NCBI GenBank assembly: GCA_003952965.2
Contig: RXIC02000430.1
Span: 167,501-231,500, forward strand
DNA: 64,000 nt
From: Morella rubra
Lineage: Eukaryota; Streptophyta; Magnoliopsida; Fagales; Myricaceae
Direction: 5' to 3'
The notes below the pieces were generated by a model that saw only the letters and a program-made list of their open reading frames with translations, did not search any database and had not been told where the DNA came from. A program made the translations under genes and the position numbers. Positions 12,956-25,214 of the stretch are shown here, in pieces. The first letter of the stretch is position 1, and the number at the start of each line of letters is the position of its first letter.

Positions 12956-14236
12956 AGAGTGTACCCTAGTGAGGGACTCCGCGCGCTATTTGTAGCGCCT
13001 TCGCAACTTCCCTCATCTATCACCGTCATATTTTTGTTCCGCGTTTACCCTTCGTTATTCATCGCATAGATCGGAGTAGCGTGGCAGTGAGGAGGGCGTT
13101 CTGGTCAAATATTTATTGAATTTGCGATTAATTTGTTTAATCCGATTTTCTATTCGGATTATGTTTATTTAACCAACGTTTTTCTTTTTACTTATAATAT
13201 GTATATTGTATAAACTTCCAACGAACAAATTCAATTCATTTAATGATTTGCTAAGGACTAAAAAAATTCGACTCAAATATTTTACAAATTTCTGAGTTTG
13301 GCAAACACCACTCAAACGACTTTGGATTACATAATATTGTTACTCAGTGCTGAGCTTATTACAAATAAGCTCAAATTCGGACTTAAATTGATGCAATGGG
13401 GTTGGGGGTGCCCCACTCGCCGGGGTTTACCAAACGGGTGGGTCCGAAAGGCTCTGCCTTGGATGGATTTTAAACAAAAAGTGAGCTCGATAGATACTAC
13501 CTTGGCCCTGTCAAGTTCGTCTACATTTAGTTCCTCTTGTAATGCTGTCATGGCGTATCTCTTTTAATTTTGAAAATATCTCCTGATCATTTCCAGTCTT
13601 TCATATTGAAGGGAAACTGTCAGTCCTTGCATTTCTGGAAGAGCCTTTAGACTGAAGCAAAACCTTATTAACTAGCACTTTCGTTGTTTGGGTTGGCAGG
13701 AAAAGTTGAGAAGTTCCATTCAGGGAATAGACTTATTGGGTTAGCCTCATTTTTCATAGCATCAAAGCAGGCCAACTTTTGCCAGAAAGGAAGAAAAAGA
13801 AGATGCAGGTGAACCAACCCACAATCACCAATCACCATATCCAATCCAACAAGTCTGCGAAATGCCGAAAAAAGACACTACATAACGTGGATCAAACACT
13901 CCTGCAACTATTGAAGAAGATATTTACACTATCCATTTTTACCTGATATATAGGTACTATTAATACCCACAAAACAATGGCAACTTGATTACAACATTAT
14001 AAACAACCAAGAATATAGCTAATAATGGCCATACGAGCACTTTTTGAAGTTTTCACTGATCTTTTCTCAGGCTGTTTAGACAAATAGCATCGTGGCAGAA
14101 AATTCGTTTCAAAAAATAGGGGGACTAAAAAACAAAAACCAAAACCAAAACAAAAACAGAAAAAACAAAAATGTTGGATCTGATTGCATCATGGCTTCAC
14201 ACAACAGGTGAAGTTTGTTCCTCGTAAGTGAGAGTT
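12956..14236. other. Spacer between block A and metallophosphatase (left arm)
   Basis: A GC-richer patch near 13390-13460 and no gene I recognise. Open frames at 13298-13567 and 13327-13551 overlap antisense and match no family I know. The distal part should hold the 3' untranslated region of the metallophosphatase-like gene. Confidence 0.4.
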
Positions 14237-17200
14237 TTACATGACCTCCTTACCCCTCTGCTGAAGTACAGTTCTATGCACAACTTCCCCAGCCGTGGAA
14301 ATGAAGTAGGTTACCTGCAATAAAACGATTGAATCAGTTCGTTTTTCAACAAGAGCTTTTAAACAAGAAGATAGGCATCCAGGCATTCATGACATGAATG
14401 TTGAATTTGTCTTGATCCACAGAGGGCTTAGGATTGCGGTTTTCCTTTCAAGTTACACAAAATATTTAGGACATTCATAATGAATAAATATATTTACCCA
14501 CAATCTCTAGTGAACTGACTTTTGAAGCAAGAAATCCATTAACCAAATCTCTGAGGAATGCAAAACAGAGAAGAAGTCAGGGAAATCGGTTGCATTTTCG
14601 ATGTAAAAGTAGAAGCATAGCAGAAAAAAAAAAAAAAAAAAAACAAGTGATGTAAAAGGTAGAAGAATTAGAACTTAAAGTGGAGGTAATTACCCATTGA
14701 AGGCTGGTCTTCCATTCACAGATGCCACATAGGATTCATTCTCTCTTGAGCCCGGATTCCCAATGTAAGCTATTTTTCCATGATGGATATGGTTAGTGCA
14801 ACCCTGTCCACTTAGGTACATATTCTAGAGACAGTACAAGAGTTAGTAGTCAGTTTTGCTATTACATTCCAAACTGATGCAGATACAAAAATTCAACTCC
14901 AGTAGGACTACACCGAGAAACATAAAAAATAATAATCTGATACTTACAACTCCAAATCTAACAAAAATATGGTGTAGAGACTCATAAAATTTGTGTGCCT
15001 CCATTTGCTCTTTGTTCTCATCACAAACAACCAACGGATGAAATCCAACAACCATGCACCTAGAGTTACAAAGGATAAGAGAGCCATTCAGTGATTCAAA
15101 GGCATAATACCCATTGGAAACCAATATTAAAGCTTTCATATGTCTGTACCACTAAAGGTCCAATTTTATGTAAGAAACAGAAAGAGTGGCTGAATATTAC
15201 AAATTCCATACCGAAACTTGTGTTATTTAAAAGAGGAAGCCAAACAGTTTATAAGAAGATGTTCATCTTAAAATAGCCGAAATGGAACAAAATATACACT
15301 TTTATAGCTTCTGTTTTGGTCTAAAACCTGCTAGTTCTGAAGAGCACAAGCCCTATAAACAGCCAATACAAGATACATTAGTTTTACCAGTTACTACTGA
15401 CTTCTTCTATGTCTGTGTAGCCAATGTACTGATCTTGTCCAATTTCACCTGATGATCCTGGAAGCATTAAATCTTCAGGAAAAAATAAAAATAAAACCCA
15501 AGTAAGAGAAGATCAATTGAAAATTCATGGCAATTAAATAGTTCACCAATAATTGGACAACACTACCTATTTGCTACTCAGAAGATGAAGATATGTGCTG
15601 ATAGCATAGATTGCATACTACAAACTACATGAAAACAAGTCATTAACCAACTTCAATGGGCTGAACATTGAGTTGGAGATACTCAATGTAGGTCATAGGC
15701 AATAGAGAAAAAATGAGAAGCAGGAATTGACAAATGAACAGCTCACAAAGTAGCATCTTCCTTAATTACAATCAACAACAAAACAATAACTACAAAAGTA
15801 ACACTCCCGATATAGCAGCAGCATAATCCTATCTATACAATATCTAACCTTCAAACTGACTTCATAACATTATCAAGTGACACCTTTTGCATGAACATGG
15901 CCATCTTGAACTTGTAAATCATGTACCGTTGTATTTTCCTTTTTAAGTTCACTCAGCATTTCATATGGATTTTAAGTTTTCTTCCCATCATTAGCTTTAG
16001 CAATTGCATCTCCCCCCTTTTAAATCAATGCTTAAATTATCTTCAAGAAACCAAACTGGGAATCAGTAAATAGCAATACCCACAAGTTTCCTGAATCTCC
16101 TCCCTGTTATGAACTCAATCAATTACCATAACCCTCGTATAAAAAGCGAGGTGTTGCTGTAGACTAAAAATCCCATCTATTCCTCATAGTTGGATGATAT
16201 AAATGATTATTGCAGGCTATTCCTTGCCATGTCTTAGTCATACGGCTGTTGCGCCCAGGCTAGAACCTGGGTTGATTGGCTAAGATCCCAGAACAGTAAT
16301 GCAAGAGTGAGCAAGGTAAAACTTGTAATTTATACAAGTTAGCCCAGGATTTCATAGGCCTAGGAGCCCAAGAAATCAGCTTAAACTGTTGTTCCAAGGA
16401 TCATGTTCTCTAACCCCGAGGGAGAAAACAATGAGAAAAAAAAGGCATAATACCATGACCTAGAGGCTTTGCTAGGCCTAGTTCATTATGTGAACCAAAA
16501 ACCAAATTGTGTCGCCAGTGACATCATCACTGTTGGTGGGTACCCCCAGCTCAATGCAAGAATGGGCCAGCTTCTATATCTCTCTCTTCAAATGGAAAAA
16601 GATTGGCCCCTCTGCTTCAAGAACATCATGCAAGGCTGGAACACCTTTTGAAAGAGGCTGAAACTGGAAATTCAAGAATAGAAACATGATAGGAAATGCG
16701 ATTCAATCTTTTTGCTAGACAAGATCAGTGGCTAAGACCTATTTGCAACCCTACCCAAACCCTCTACCACTTGGAGCTAAAGCCCTTTAATAGCATAAAT
16801 ATTGAATCAAATAAGTGAGCGGTTCTCTAGCTGGTAAGCTACATTTGTGCAGAATGAAAAAACTAGCACGTGTGAGTGAGATGTATACAGTGGAGGAGCT
16901 CAGAGAAGTCAACAGCCAACAAATGAAGGATTCTTTCAGTTCAAGAAACATGTACCTGTAATGACCCAATATCTACACCGATGATGTCTAATGTTGTCCC
17001 ATGAGATAGCTTTATCTGCTCGAGGAAGCAACTCACTCCATGTCCTACTGTCGTTCTAGTGGTATACCTACAAGTTCCAGAAGTATTCATGACTGTTCAC
17101 TAGAGTCGTTAAGACAAAAGCATTGATTATCAATTTATAGCCTAAGAACCCCATACATTGAAACAAAAACACTAGTGTGTGATGCAAATGTACCCAATTC

Positions 17201-17495
17201 AGAGAACTGACTGCAAGAGAATGGTATACCAGGGAACTTTCAGTGACGGGAAAAGCAGAGTACCCTGAGAAAATTAAGGTAGGATTGTTGTAACTACTTG
17301 GAACCAGTAAAACCAAAATTAATTCAGGACGTTAAAAAAATGCTGCTGCTGATGTGATATGCCTGATATCCATCATTTTACATTGGAGATGAAAAACAAG
17401 TAAGATCTTACAATTCTGATGAGTGGGTCATCTTCTCCAAGCTCACTAGTGTTCACCACAAAACTTGCCTTGTATTTCTTTGCCACCATTTCCAT
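14237..17495 (-). pseudogene. Purple-acid-phosphatase-like gene, left copy, broken
   Basis: Counterpart of the right-arm gene at 19235-22490, read on the minus strand. The first recognised exon starts with ATG at 17495 and the stop is at 14239-14237. The exon that reads DQLHWLTQTLEE in the right copy lies around 15375-15466 here. It lacks one G at its start and three more single bases inside, giving 85 nt instead of 89, so the frame is lost for everything downstream. The rest of that exon has no substitutions. A later exon reads NGFLASKVSS where the right copy has NGFLLHKVSS. As written this copy cannot make the full C-terminal part. See the right copy for family evidence. Confidence 0.6.
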
Positions 17496-18275
17496 CTTCA
17501 CGGTCAACAAGAAAACAGCCAGAAAAAGCAAATAGAAAATATTTCAGAGACAACGAAGGAAGCGGCAACATAGTGACATCAGATTTGCAGCCAAAGAACA
17601 CAAAGAGGACATGGTGTAAATTAACCAATAAATAGTAATCAGGCCAAATATGATGAATAACAGAATGAGGGACGGAGGGAATTAATCGATAAATAGTAAA
17701 TCAGCCTCGGATATACTTAAATATGATTAAGAAACCTGAAGGAGTGATCGCAATGCTTATACGAGTTCCTTGACCATGCCTAAGAATGAACACCCGTATG
17801 CAACTTCCAAGATCCACAGTTAATAGTGTGTCCGTGTGCTAGTTACACAATCGCAAACTAGAGCTGACTAAGTCTCTGAAAAATCTCACCTTAATTATAG
17901 GACAAACCTTGTTGCTTTGTCACATCCCCGATGAGATGCTAATCAAAGCTTATAATAGGGAAAACAGAGGCTCTTCATTCATGTAGCAGAAACTGACCCA
18001 GTAATCGCCCATAGGCCATACAATCAATCAAAATTCATTACCCAAGCAAAGTAAAAAAAGTCCTTATTTTTGTAACGATATCTTTCACGAAAAAAACAGA
18101 GACCAATACGGTCCAATTGTTGCCAAGAAAGTGTAGCAAAAGAAGCACAAACGAAGCTGTTAATCGTGCTCACTACGATTGTATATCCCTTTGGACCTAG
18201 AAGCTCGCTCAATTGAAATTGATTTCATTTTCCACAAACCGAAATGCAAAATGTACGATGACATAATCAGAACTC
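17496..18275. other. 5' flank of left metallophosphatase-like gene
   Basis: Upstream side of the gene up to the palindrome centre. A 62-codon minus-strand frame (18024-18212) contains a hydrophobic stretch but is disrupted in the right arm. Missing N-terminal exons of the gene might lie here; I could not identify them. Confidence 0.35.
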
Positions 18276-18456
18276 TTAAGCAACAGACCCATCTTCTGAA
18301 ACAGGTCAATCTTTGATTTGTCCTCAGTGAGTTCTCTTGTCTATTGGATATATCTGATCTTGTTAATCATGTTCTCTTCGAATTTGCGAGGGCTTATATT
18401 TTGGCATTTTTTCTTTTGTGGGCAAGATTGGTCTTTACTTGTTCTAAGGTTTGATG
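18276..18456. other. Unpaired spacer at the centre of the inverted repeat
   Basis: About 181 bp that does not pair with itself and separates the two arms. I see no gene, transposon end or long internal repeat in it. On each side the arms begin with the 5' flank of the metallophosphatase-like gene, so the two copies are head to head across this spacer. If the palindrome is an assembly artefact, the false junction should be in or near this interval. Confidence 0.8.
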
Positions 18457-19234
18457 GAGTTCTGATGTATGTCATCGTACATTTTGTTTCGGTTTGTGGA
18501 AAATGAAATCAATTTCAATTGAGCGAGCTTCTAGGTCCAAAGGGATATACAATCGTAGTGAGCACGATTAACAGCTTCGTTTGTGCTTCTTTTGCTACAC
18601 TCTTGGCAACAACCGGACCGTATTGGTCTCTGTTTTTTTCGTGAAAGATATCGTTACAAAAATAAGGACTTTTTTTACTTTGCTTGGGTAATGAATTTTG
18701 ATTGATTGTATGGCCTATGGGCGATTACTGGGTCAGTTTCTGCTACATGAATGAAGAGCCTCTGTTTTCCCTATTATAAGCTTTGATTAGCATCTCATCG
18801 GGGATGTGACAAAGCAACAAGGTTTGTCCTATAATTAAGCTGAGATTTTTCAGAGACTTAGTCAGCTCTAGTTTGCCATTGTGTAACTAGCACACGGACA
18901 CACTATTAACTGCGGATCTTGGAAGTTGCATACGGGTGTTCATTCTTAGGCATGGTCAAGGAACTCGTATAAGCATTGCGATCACTCCTTCAGGTTTCTT
19001 CATCATATTTAAGTATATCCGAGGCTGATTTACTATTTATCGATTAATTCCCTCCGTCCCTCATTCTGTTATTCATCATATTTGGCCTGATTACTATTTA
19101 TTGGTTAATTTACACCATGTCCTCTTTGTGTTCTTTGGCTGCAAATCTGATGTCACTATGTTGCCGCTTCCTTCGTTGTCTCTGAAATATTTTCTATGTT
19201 GCTTTTTCTGGCTATTTTCTTGTTGACCGTGAAG
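18457..19234. other. 5' flank of right metallophosphatase-like gene
   Basis: Mirror of 17496-18275. No exon was recognised. The two copies of the gene therefore diverge from a shared central region of about 1.7 kb. Confidence 0.35.
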
Positions 19235-22200
19235 ATGGAAATAGTGGCAAAGAAATACAAGGCAAGTTTTGTGGTGAACACTAGTGAGCTTGGAGAAGAT
19301 GACCCACTCATGCAGAATGTAAGATCTACTTGTTTTTCATCTCCAATGTAAAATGATGGATATCAGGCATATCACATCAGCAGCAGCATTTTTTTAATGT
19401 CCTGAATTAATTTTGGTTTTACTGGTTCCAAGTAGTTACAACAATCCTACCTTAATTTTCTCAGGGTACTCTGCTTTTCCCGTCACTGAAAGTTCCCTGG
19501 TATACCATTCTCTTGCAGTCAGTTCTCTGAATTGGGTACATTTGCATCACACACTAGTGTTTTTGTTTCAATGTATGGGGTTCTTAGGCTATAAATTGAT
19601 AATCAATGCTTTTGTCTTAACGACTCTAGTGAACAGTCATGAATACTTCTGGAACTTGTAGGTATACCACTAGAACGACAGTAGGACATGGAGTGAGTTG
19701 CTTCCTCGAGCAGATAAAGCTATCTCATGGGACAACATTAGACATCATCGGTGTAGATATTGGGTCATTACAGGTACATGTTTCTTGAACTGAAAGAATC
19801 CTTCATTTGTTGGCTGTTGACTTCTCTGAGCTCCTCCACTGTATACATCTCACTCACACGTGCTAGTTTTTTCATTCTGCACAAATGTAGCTTACCAGCT
19901 AGAGAACCGCTCACTTATTTGATTCAATATTTATGCTATTAAAGGGCTTTAGCTCCAAGTGGTAGAGGGTTTGGGTAGGGTTGCAAATAGGTCTTAGCCA
20001 CTGATCTTGTCTAGCAAAGAGATTGAATCGCATTTCCTATCATGTTTCTATTCTTGAATTTCCAGTTTCAGCCTCTTTCAAAAGGTGTTCCAGCCTTGCA
20101 TGATGTTCTTGAAGCAGAGGGGCCAATCTTTTTCCATTTGAAGAGAGAGATATAGAAGCTGGCCCATTCTTGCATTGAGCTGGGGGTACCCACCAACAGT
20201 GATGATGTCACTGGCGACACAATTTGGTTTTTGGTTCACATAATGAACTAGGCCTAGCAAAGCCTCTAGGTCATGGTATTATGCCTTTTTTTTCTCATTG
20301 TTTTCTCCCTCGGGGTTAGAGAAGATGATCCTTGGAACAACAGTTTAAGCTGATTTCTTGGGCTCCTAGGCCTATGAAATCCTGGGCTAACTTGTATAAA
20401 TTACAAGTTTTACCTTGCTCACTCTTGCATTACTGTTCTGGGATCTTAGCCAATCAACCCAGGTTCTAGCCTGGGCGCAACAGCCGTATGACTAAGACAT
20501 GGCAAGGAATAGCCTGCAATAATCATTTATATCATCCAACTATGAGGAATAGATGGGATTTTTAGTCTACAGCAACACCTCGCTTTTTATACGAGGGTTA
20601 TGGTAATTGATTGAGTTCATAACAGGGAGGAGATTCAGGAAACTTGTGGGTATTGCTATTTACTGATTCCCAGTTTGGTTTCTTGAAGATAATTTAAGCA
20701 TTGATTTAAAAGGGGGGAGATGCAATTGCTAAAGCTAATGATGGGAAGAAAACTTAAAATCCATATGAAATGCTGAGTGAACTTAAAAAGGAAAATACAA
20801 CGGTACATGATTTACAAGTTCAAGATGGCCATGTTCATGCAAAAGGTGTCACTTGATAATGTTATGAAGTCAGTTTGAAGGTTAGATATTGTATAGATAG
20901 GATTATGCTGCTGCTATATCGGGAGTGTTACTTTTGTAGTTATTGTTTTGTTGTTGATTGTAATTAAGGAAGATGCTACTTTGTGAGCTGTTCATTTGTC
21001 AATTCCTGCTTCTCATTTTTTCTCTATTGCCTATGACCTACATTGAGTATCTCCAACTCAATGTTCAGCTCATTGAAGTTGGTTAATGACTTGTTTTCAT
21101 GTAGTTTGTAGTATGCAATCTATGCTATCAGCACATATCTTCATCTTCTAAGTAGCAAATAGGTAGTGTTGTCCAATTATTGGTGAACTATTTAATTGCC
21201 ATGAATTTTCAATTGATCTTCTCTTACTTGGGTTTTATTTTTATTTTTTCCTGAAGGATTTAATGCTTCCAGGATCATCAGGTGAAATTGGACAAGATCA
21301 GTTACATTGGCTGACACAGACACTAGAAGAAGTCAGTAGTAACTGGTAAAACTAATGTATCTTGTATTGGCTGTTTATAGGGCTTGTGCTCTTCAGAACT
21401 AGCAGGTTTTAGACCAAAACAGAAGCTATAAAAGTGTATATTTTGTTCCATTTCGGCTATTTTAAGATGAACATCTTCTTATAAACTGTTTGGCTTCCTC
21501 TTTTAAATAACACAAGTTTTGGTATGGAATTTGTAATATTCAGCCACTCTTTCTGTTTCTTACATAAAATTGGACCTTTAGTGGTACAGACATATGAAAG
21601 CTTTAATATTGGTTTCCAATGGGTATTATGCCTTTGAATCACTGAATGGCTCTCTTATCCTTTGTAACTCTAGGTGCATGGTTGTTGGATTTCATCCGTT
21701 GGTTGTTTGTGATGAGAACAAAGAGCAAATGGAGGCACACAAATTTTATGAGTCTCTACACCATATTTTTGTTAGATTTGGAGTTGTAAGTATCAGATTA
21801 TTATTTTTTATGTTTCTAGGTGTAGTCCTACTGGAGTTGAATTTTTGTATCTGCATCAGTTTGGAATGTAATAGCAAAACTGACTACTAACTCTTGTACT
21901 GTCTCTAGAATATGTACCTAAGTGGACAGGGTTGCACTAACCATATCCATCATGGAAAAATAGCTTACATTGGGAATCCGGGCTCAAGAGAGAATGAATC
22001 CTATGTGGCATCTGTGAATGGAAGACCAGCCTTCAATGGGTAATTACCTCCACTTTAAGTTCTAATTCTTCTACCTTTTACATCACTTGTTTTTTTTTTT
22101 TTTTTGCTATGCTTCTACTTTTACATCACAAATGCAACCTTTCCCTGACTTCTTCTCTGTTTTGCATTCCTCAGAGATTTGGTTAATGGATTTCTTCTTC

Positions 22201-22490
22201 ACAAAGTCAGCTCACTAGAGATTGTGGGTAACCTATCTTTATTCATTATGAATGTCCTAAATATATTTGTGTAACTTGAAAGGAAAACCGCAATCACCTA
22301 AGCCCTCTGTGGATCACAGACAAATTCAACATTCATGAAATGCCTGGATGCCTATCATTCTTGTTTAAAGCTCTTGTCTGAAAAACGAACTGATTCAATT
22401 GTTTTATTGCAGGTAACCTACTTCATTTCCACGGCTGGGGAAGTTGTGCATAGAACTGTACTTCAGCAGAGGGGTAAGGAGGTCATGTAA
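19235..22490 (+). CDS. Purple-acid-phosphatase-like metallophosphoesterase, right copy, N-terminus unresolved
   Basis: Recognised by exons that join in frame: 21257-21345 (DLMLPGSSGEIGQDQLHWLTQTLEE), 21674-21785 (MVVGFHPLVV, ending VRFGV), 21909-22039 (MYLSGQGC), 22175-22223 and 22413-22490 (VTYFISTAGEVV, ending GKEVM). Upstream candidate exons are 19235-19318 (KYKASFVVNTSELGEDDP), one from 19465 (SLKVPWYTIL) and 19662-19773 (GTTLDIIGVDIGSLQ). The order matches plant low-molecular-weight purple acid phosphatases: FVVSTGDN, PWY.VLGNHD, QL.WL, VVGHH, LSGHDH. The metal-binding residues are mostly missing: FVVNTSE replaces the GD motif, no GNHD is seen, and LSGQGC replaces GHDH. The encoded protein is therefore probably not a normal phosphatase. 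Phase between the first three exons does not fit cleanly, so the N-terminal half may be decayed or mis-modelled. Confidence 0.55.
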
Positions 22491-23769
22491 AACTCTCACT
22501 TACGAGGAACAAACTTCACCTGTTGTGTGGAGCCATGATGCAATCAGATCCAACATTTTTGTTTTTTCTGTTTTTGTTTTGGTTTTGGTTTTTGGTTTTT
22601 TTTAGTCCCCCTATTTTGAAACGAATTTTCCTGCCACGATGCTATTTGTTCTAAACAAGCCTGAGCCAGATCAGTGAAAACTTCACAAAAAGTGCTCGTT
22701 ATAGCCATTATTAGCTTTATTCTTTGGTTGTTATAAATTTGTAATCAATTGCCATTTGTTTGCTATAAAATAGTACCTATATCAGGAAAAATGGATAGTG
22801 TAAATGATCTTCTTCAATTCAGTTGCAGAACTTTTGATCCACCATTATGTAGTGTCTTTCTTTCCAGCTTGCTACTGGTGTGCAATTGGAATTGGAGGTT
22901 CACCTGCATCTTCTTTTTCTTCCTTTCTGGGCAAAAGTTGGCCTGCTTGATGCTATGAAAAATGAGGCTAACCCAATAAGTCTATTCCCTGAATGGAACT
23001 TCTCAACTTTTCCTGCCAACCCAAACAACGAAAGTGCTAGTTAATAAGGTTTTGCTTCAGTCTAAAGGCTCTTCCAGAAATGCAAGGACTGACAGTTTCC
23101 CTTCAATATGAAAGACTGGAAATGATCAGGAGATATTTTCAAAATTAAAAGAGATACGCCATGACAGCATTACAAGAGGAACTAAATATAGACGAACTTG
23201 ACAGGGCCAAGGTAGTATCTATCGAGCTCACTTTTTTTTTAAAATCCATCCAAGGCAGAGCCTTTCGGGCCCACCCGTTTGGTAAACCCCGGCGAGTGGG
23301 GCACCCCCAACCCCATTGCATCAATTTAAGTCCGAATTTGAGCTTATTTGTAATAAGCTCAGCACTGAGTAACAATATTATGTAATCCAAAGTCGTTTGA
23401 GTGGTGTTTGCCAAACTCAGAAAATTTGTAAAATATTTGAGTCGAATTTTTTTGTCCTTAGCAAATCATTAAATGAATTGAATTTGTTCGTCGGAAGTTT
23501 ATACAATATACATATATAAGTAAAAAGAAAAACGTTGGTGTTAAATAAAACATAATCCGAATAGAAAATCGGATTAAACAAATTAATCGCAAATTCAATA
23601 AGTATTTGACCAGAACGCCCTCCTCACTGCCACGCTACTCCGATCTATGCGATGAATAACGAAGGGTAAACGCGGAACAAAAATATGACGGTGGATAGAT
23701 GAGGGAAGCTGGGAAGGCGCTACAAATAGCGCGCGGAGTCCCTCACCTAGGGTACACTCTCATTAGTTT
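22491..23769. other. Spacer between metallophosphatase and block A (right arm)
   Basis: Mirror of 12956-14236. It contains the presumed 3' untranslated region, the GC-richer patch near 23265-23325 and no gene I recognise. Confidence 0.4.
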
Positions 23770-23896
23770 AAGAATGAGGCTCTGCTCTCAGAGAGGCTGC
23801 GGCGTCCACTGGGCGGATGCCCCTTCTCTGAATGCCTGCGGAGCCGATGATTATTCTTAATTACCTAACTGCCCTCGACGCACATACGTACATGTT

Positions 23897-23946
<50 letters not shown>

Positions 23947-24150
23947 GGTTCTGTAATCGAATGTGATGAGGCGGTGATGATATTTTGAGTGTGTAAATCA
24001 GACACTGAGCAAGGTCCCGTCTTCTTGGCGGGGCGACTCCGAGCTTCCCGTATATAATGAGTATCATGCCCATTTACGCGGGCAGCTCTTTGTTGCAGCC
24101 ATGGACGGGACAGGGCTCTTCCTTCTTTGTCTGAGAAAAGGCGAATCTGA
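23770..24150 (+). repeat. Duplicated ~370-bp block, copy A, right arm
   Basis: Read on the plus strand it starts GAATGAGGCTCTGCTCTC, then TGAATGCCTGCGGAGCC, a CT microsatellite, GAGGCGGTGATGAT, GGGCGACTC and GCAGCCATGG. The same words occur in the same order 1.44 kb further on in copy B. Just upstream is CTACAAATAGC, weakly TATA-like. Confidence 0.65.
23898..23940. repeat. CT microsatellite (right arm)
   Basis: About 21 uninterrupted CT units inside block A, counterpart of the GA tract at 12741-12830. Confidence 0.95.
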
Positions 24151-25214
24151 GCCTCGCCGTGTCTTTCCCTCGTGACCTATTTTTCCACATTTCTCTATTG
24201 ATCCAATTCTTTTTCCTTTTTCCTGATCCCTGAAGAGTTTTCTGCGCATTTTATTTACTAAAAGCAAAGAAAAAGTTATGGTTATGTTTGAATTGGTTTT
24301 AAAACATTTTCAAAATATTTTAACCATCACTTTCTTATTAATTCTAATAATTTTTTATAATTTTTAATAATTTTTAACAAATTTTTTAGAGACTTTAATA
24401 ATTTTTAATAAATTTTTTACCAAACTCGAATCTATACTATCTTTAAAAAATTACAAAAAATATTTTTAAAACAAAACTTATAACTCGAAGGATAAAATTT
24501 TCTTAAGACCTTCCATTGATAAATTTTATGTTTTTATTTTGGGCTCAAGACGAATAATTACTGGTAAGCCATGAAAACGGCATTTCGCTGGTCGATAACG
24601 AGTTGGGAAGATGACGACTTTTCAGAACATATGAAATTATAACATTAGAGTACTGTTGCCCAGACCAAAAATAAAAAATAAACTTTCAGGGTAGCAATTA
24701 TTCGTAGAGGTCATAAAAGTATAGTATGTTTTTTCAATATTTTAAGACATAAAAATTTTTAATAAAATAAATATATTTTAAAATTTTTAATTTTTATACA
24801 TATATATTATAACTTTTTATAAATTTTAATAAAATAAAAATTTTAAAAATATTCTTTAAAATTTTAACAATGAACACTCCCAACGGCCAAACAAATCTCA
24901 AAAAATGGGACAACATGGAGATTGCAGTGTCGAACGATTTTCGATGGCAAAAAATTTCGTCTTTTGATGGACGCTTGCTTGAGAAGTGAGCCGGTTTTAT
25001 CAATGAAGTCTGTGGGCGGGTTTCATCCTACCAAGTTCCAGCGGCTTTTTATCAAACAGTATAAGAAATTAGAATCCAAGAAATTTCCATCATTTGATGG
25101 GCGTTTTTACACTGAATGGCCCCTCACTTCCCTCGTATTACCGTCGTATCCCCTTGGCTTTTCGTCATCCCCGGTATGATAAAGGAGGATCGTCTATGCT
25201 CAATACGGGGTGAA
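24151..25214. other. Spacer between blocks A and B (right arm)
   Basis: Very AT-rich at 24240-24870, then the mirror of the unrecognised 101-codon frame, here open from 24922 to 25179 with a different N-terminus because of small indels. No gene supported. Confidence 0.4.

Larger units (their letters stand above)
1..18275 (+). repeat. Left arm of giant inverted repeat
   Basis: This arm reappears as reverse complement at 18457-36802. Paired coordinates add up to 36803 throughout the TNL gene (for example 478 pairs with 36325 and 4289 with 32514), to about 36736 in the GDPDL gene and about 36729 near the centre, so the arms are collinear with only small net indels. The inner end is a shared nine-base word at 18267-18275. 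The arm is still matching at base 1, so the true outer end lies outside the window. It contains a TNL gene, a decayed LINE, a GDPDL gene, two ~370-bp repeat blocks and a metallophosphatase-like gene. It could be a true segmental duplication or an assembly join of two haplotypes. Confidence 0.97.

Noticed and set aside
13298-13567. Overlapping sense and antisense frames of 89 and 74 codons, also in the right arm
   Set aside because: Both strands are open through a GC-richer patch. Conservation between the arms only reflects the duplication; no motif was recognised.
16240-16300. Short stem-like stretch considered as a tRNA
   Set aside because: No cloverleaf, no T-arm GTTCGA box in register.
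16469-16651. Open frame of 60 codons, mirrored at 20078-20260
   Set aside because: It is antisense inside an intron of the metallophosphatase-like gene and has no family signal.
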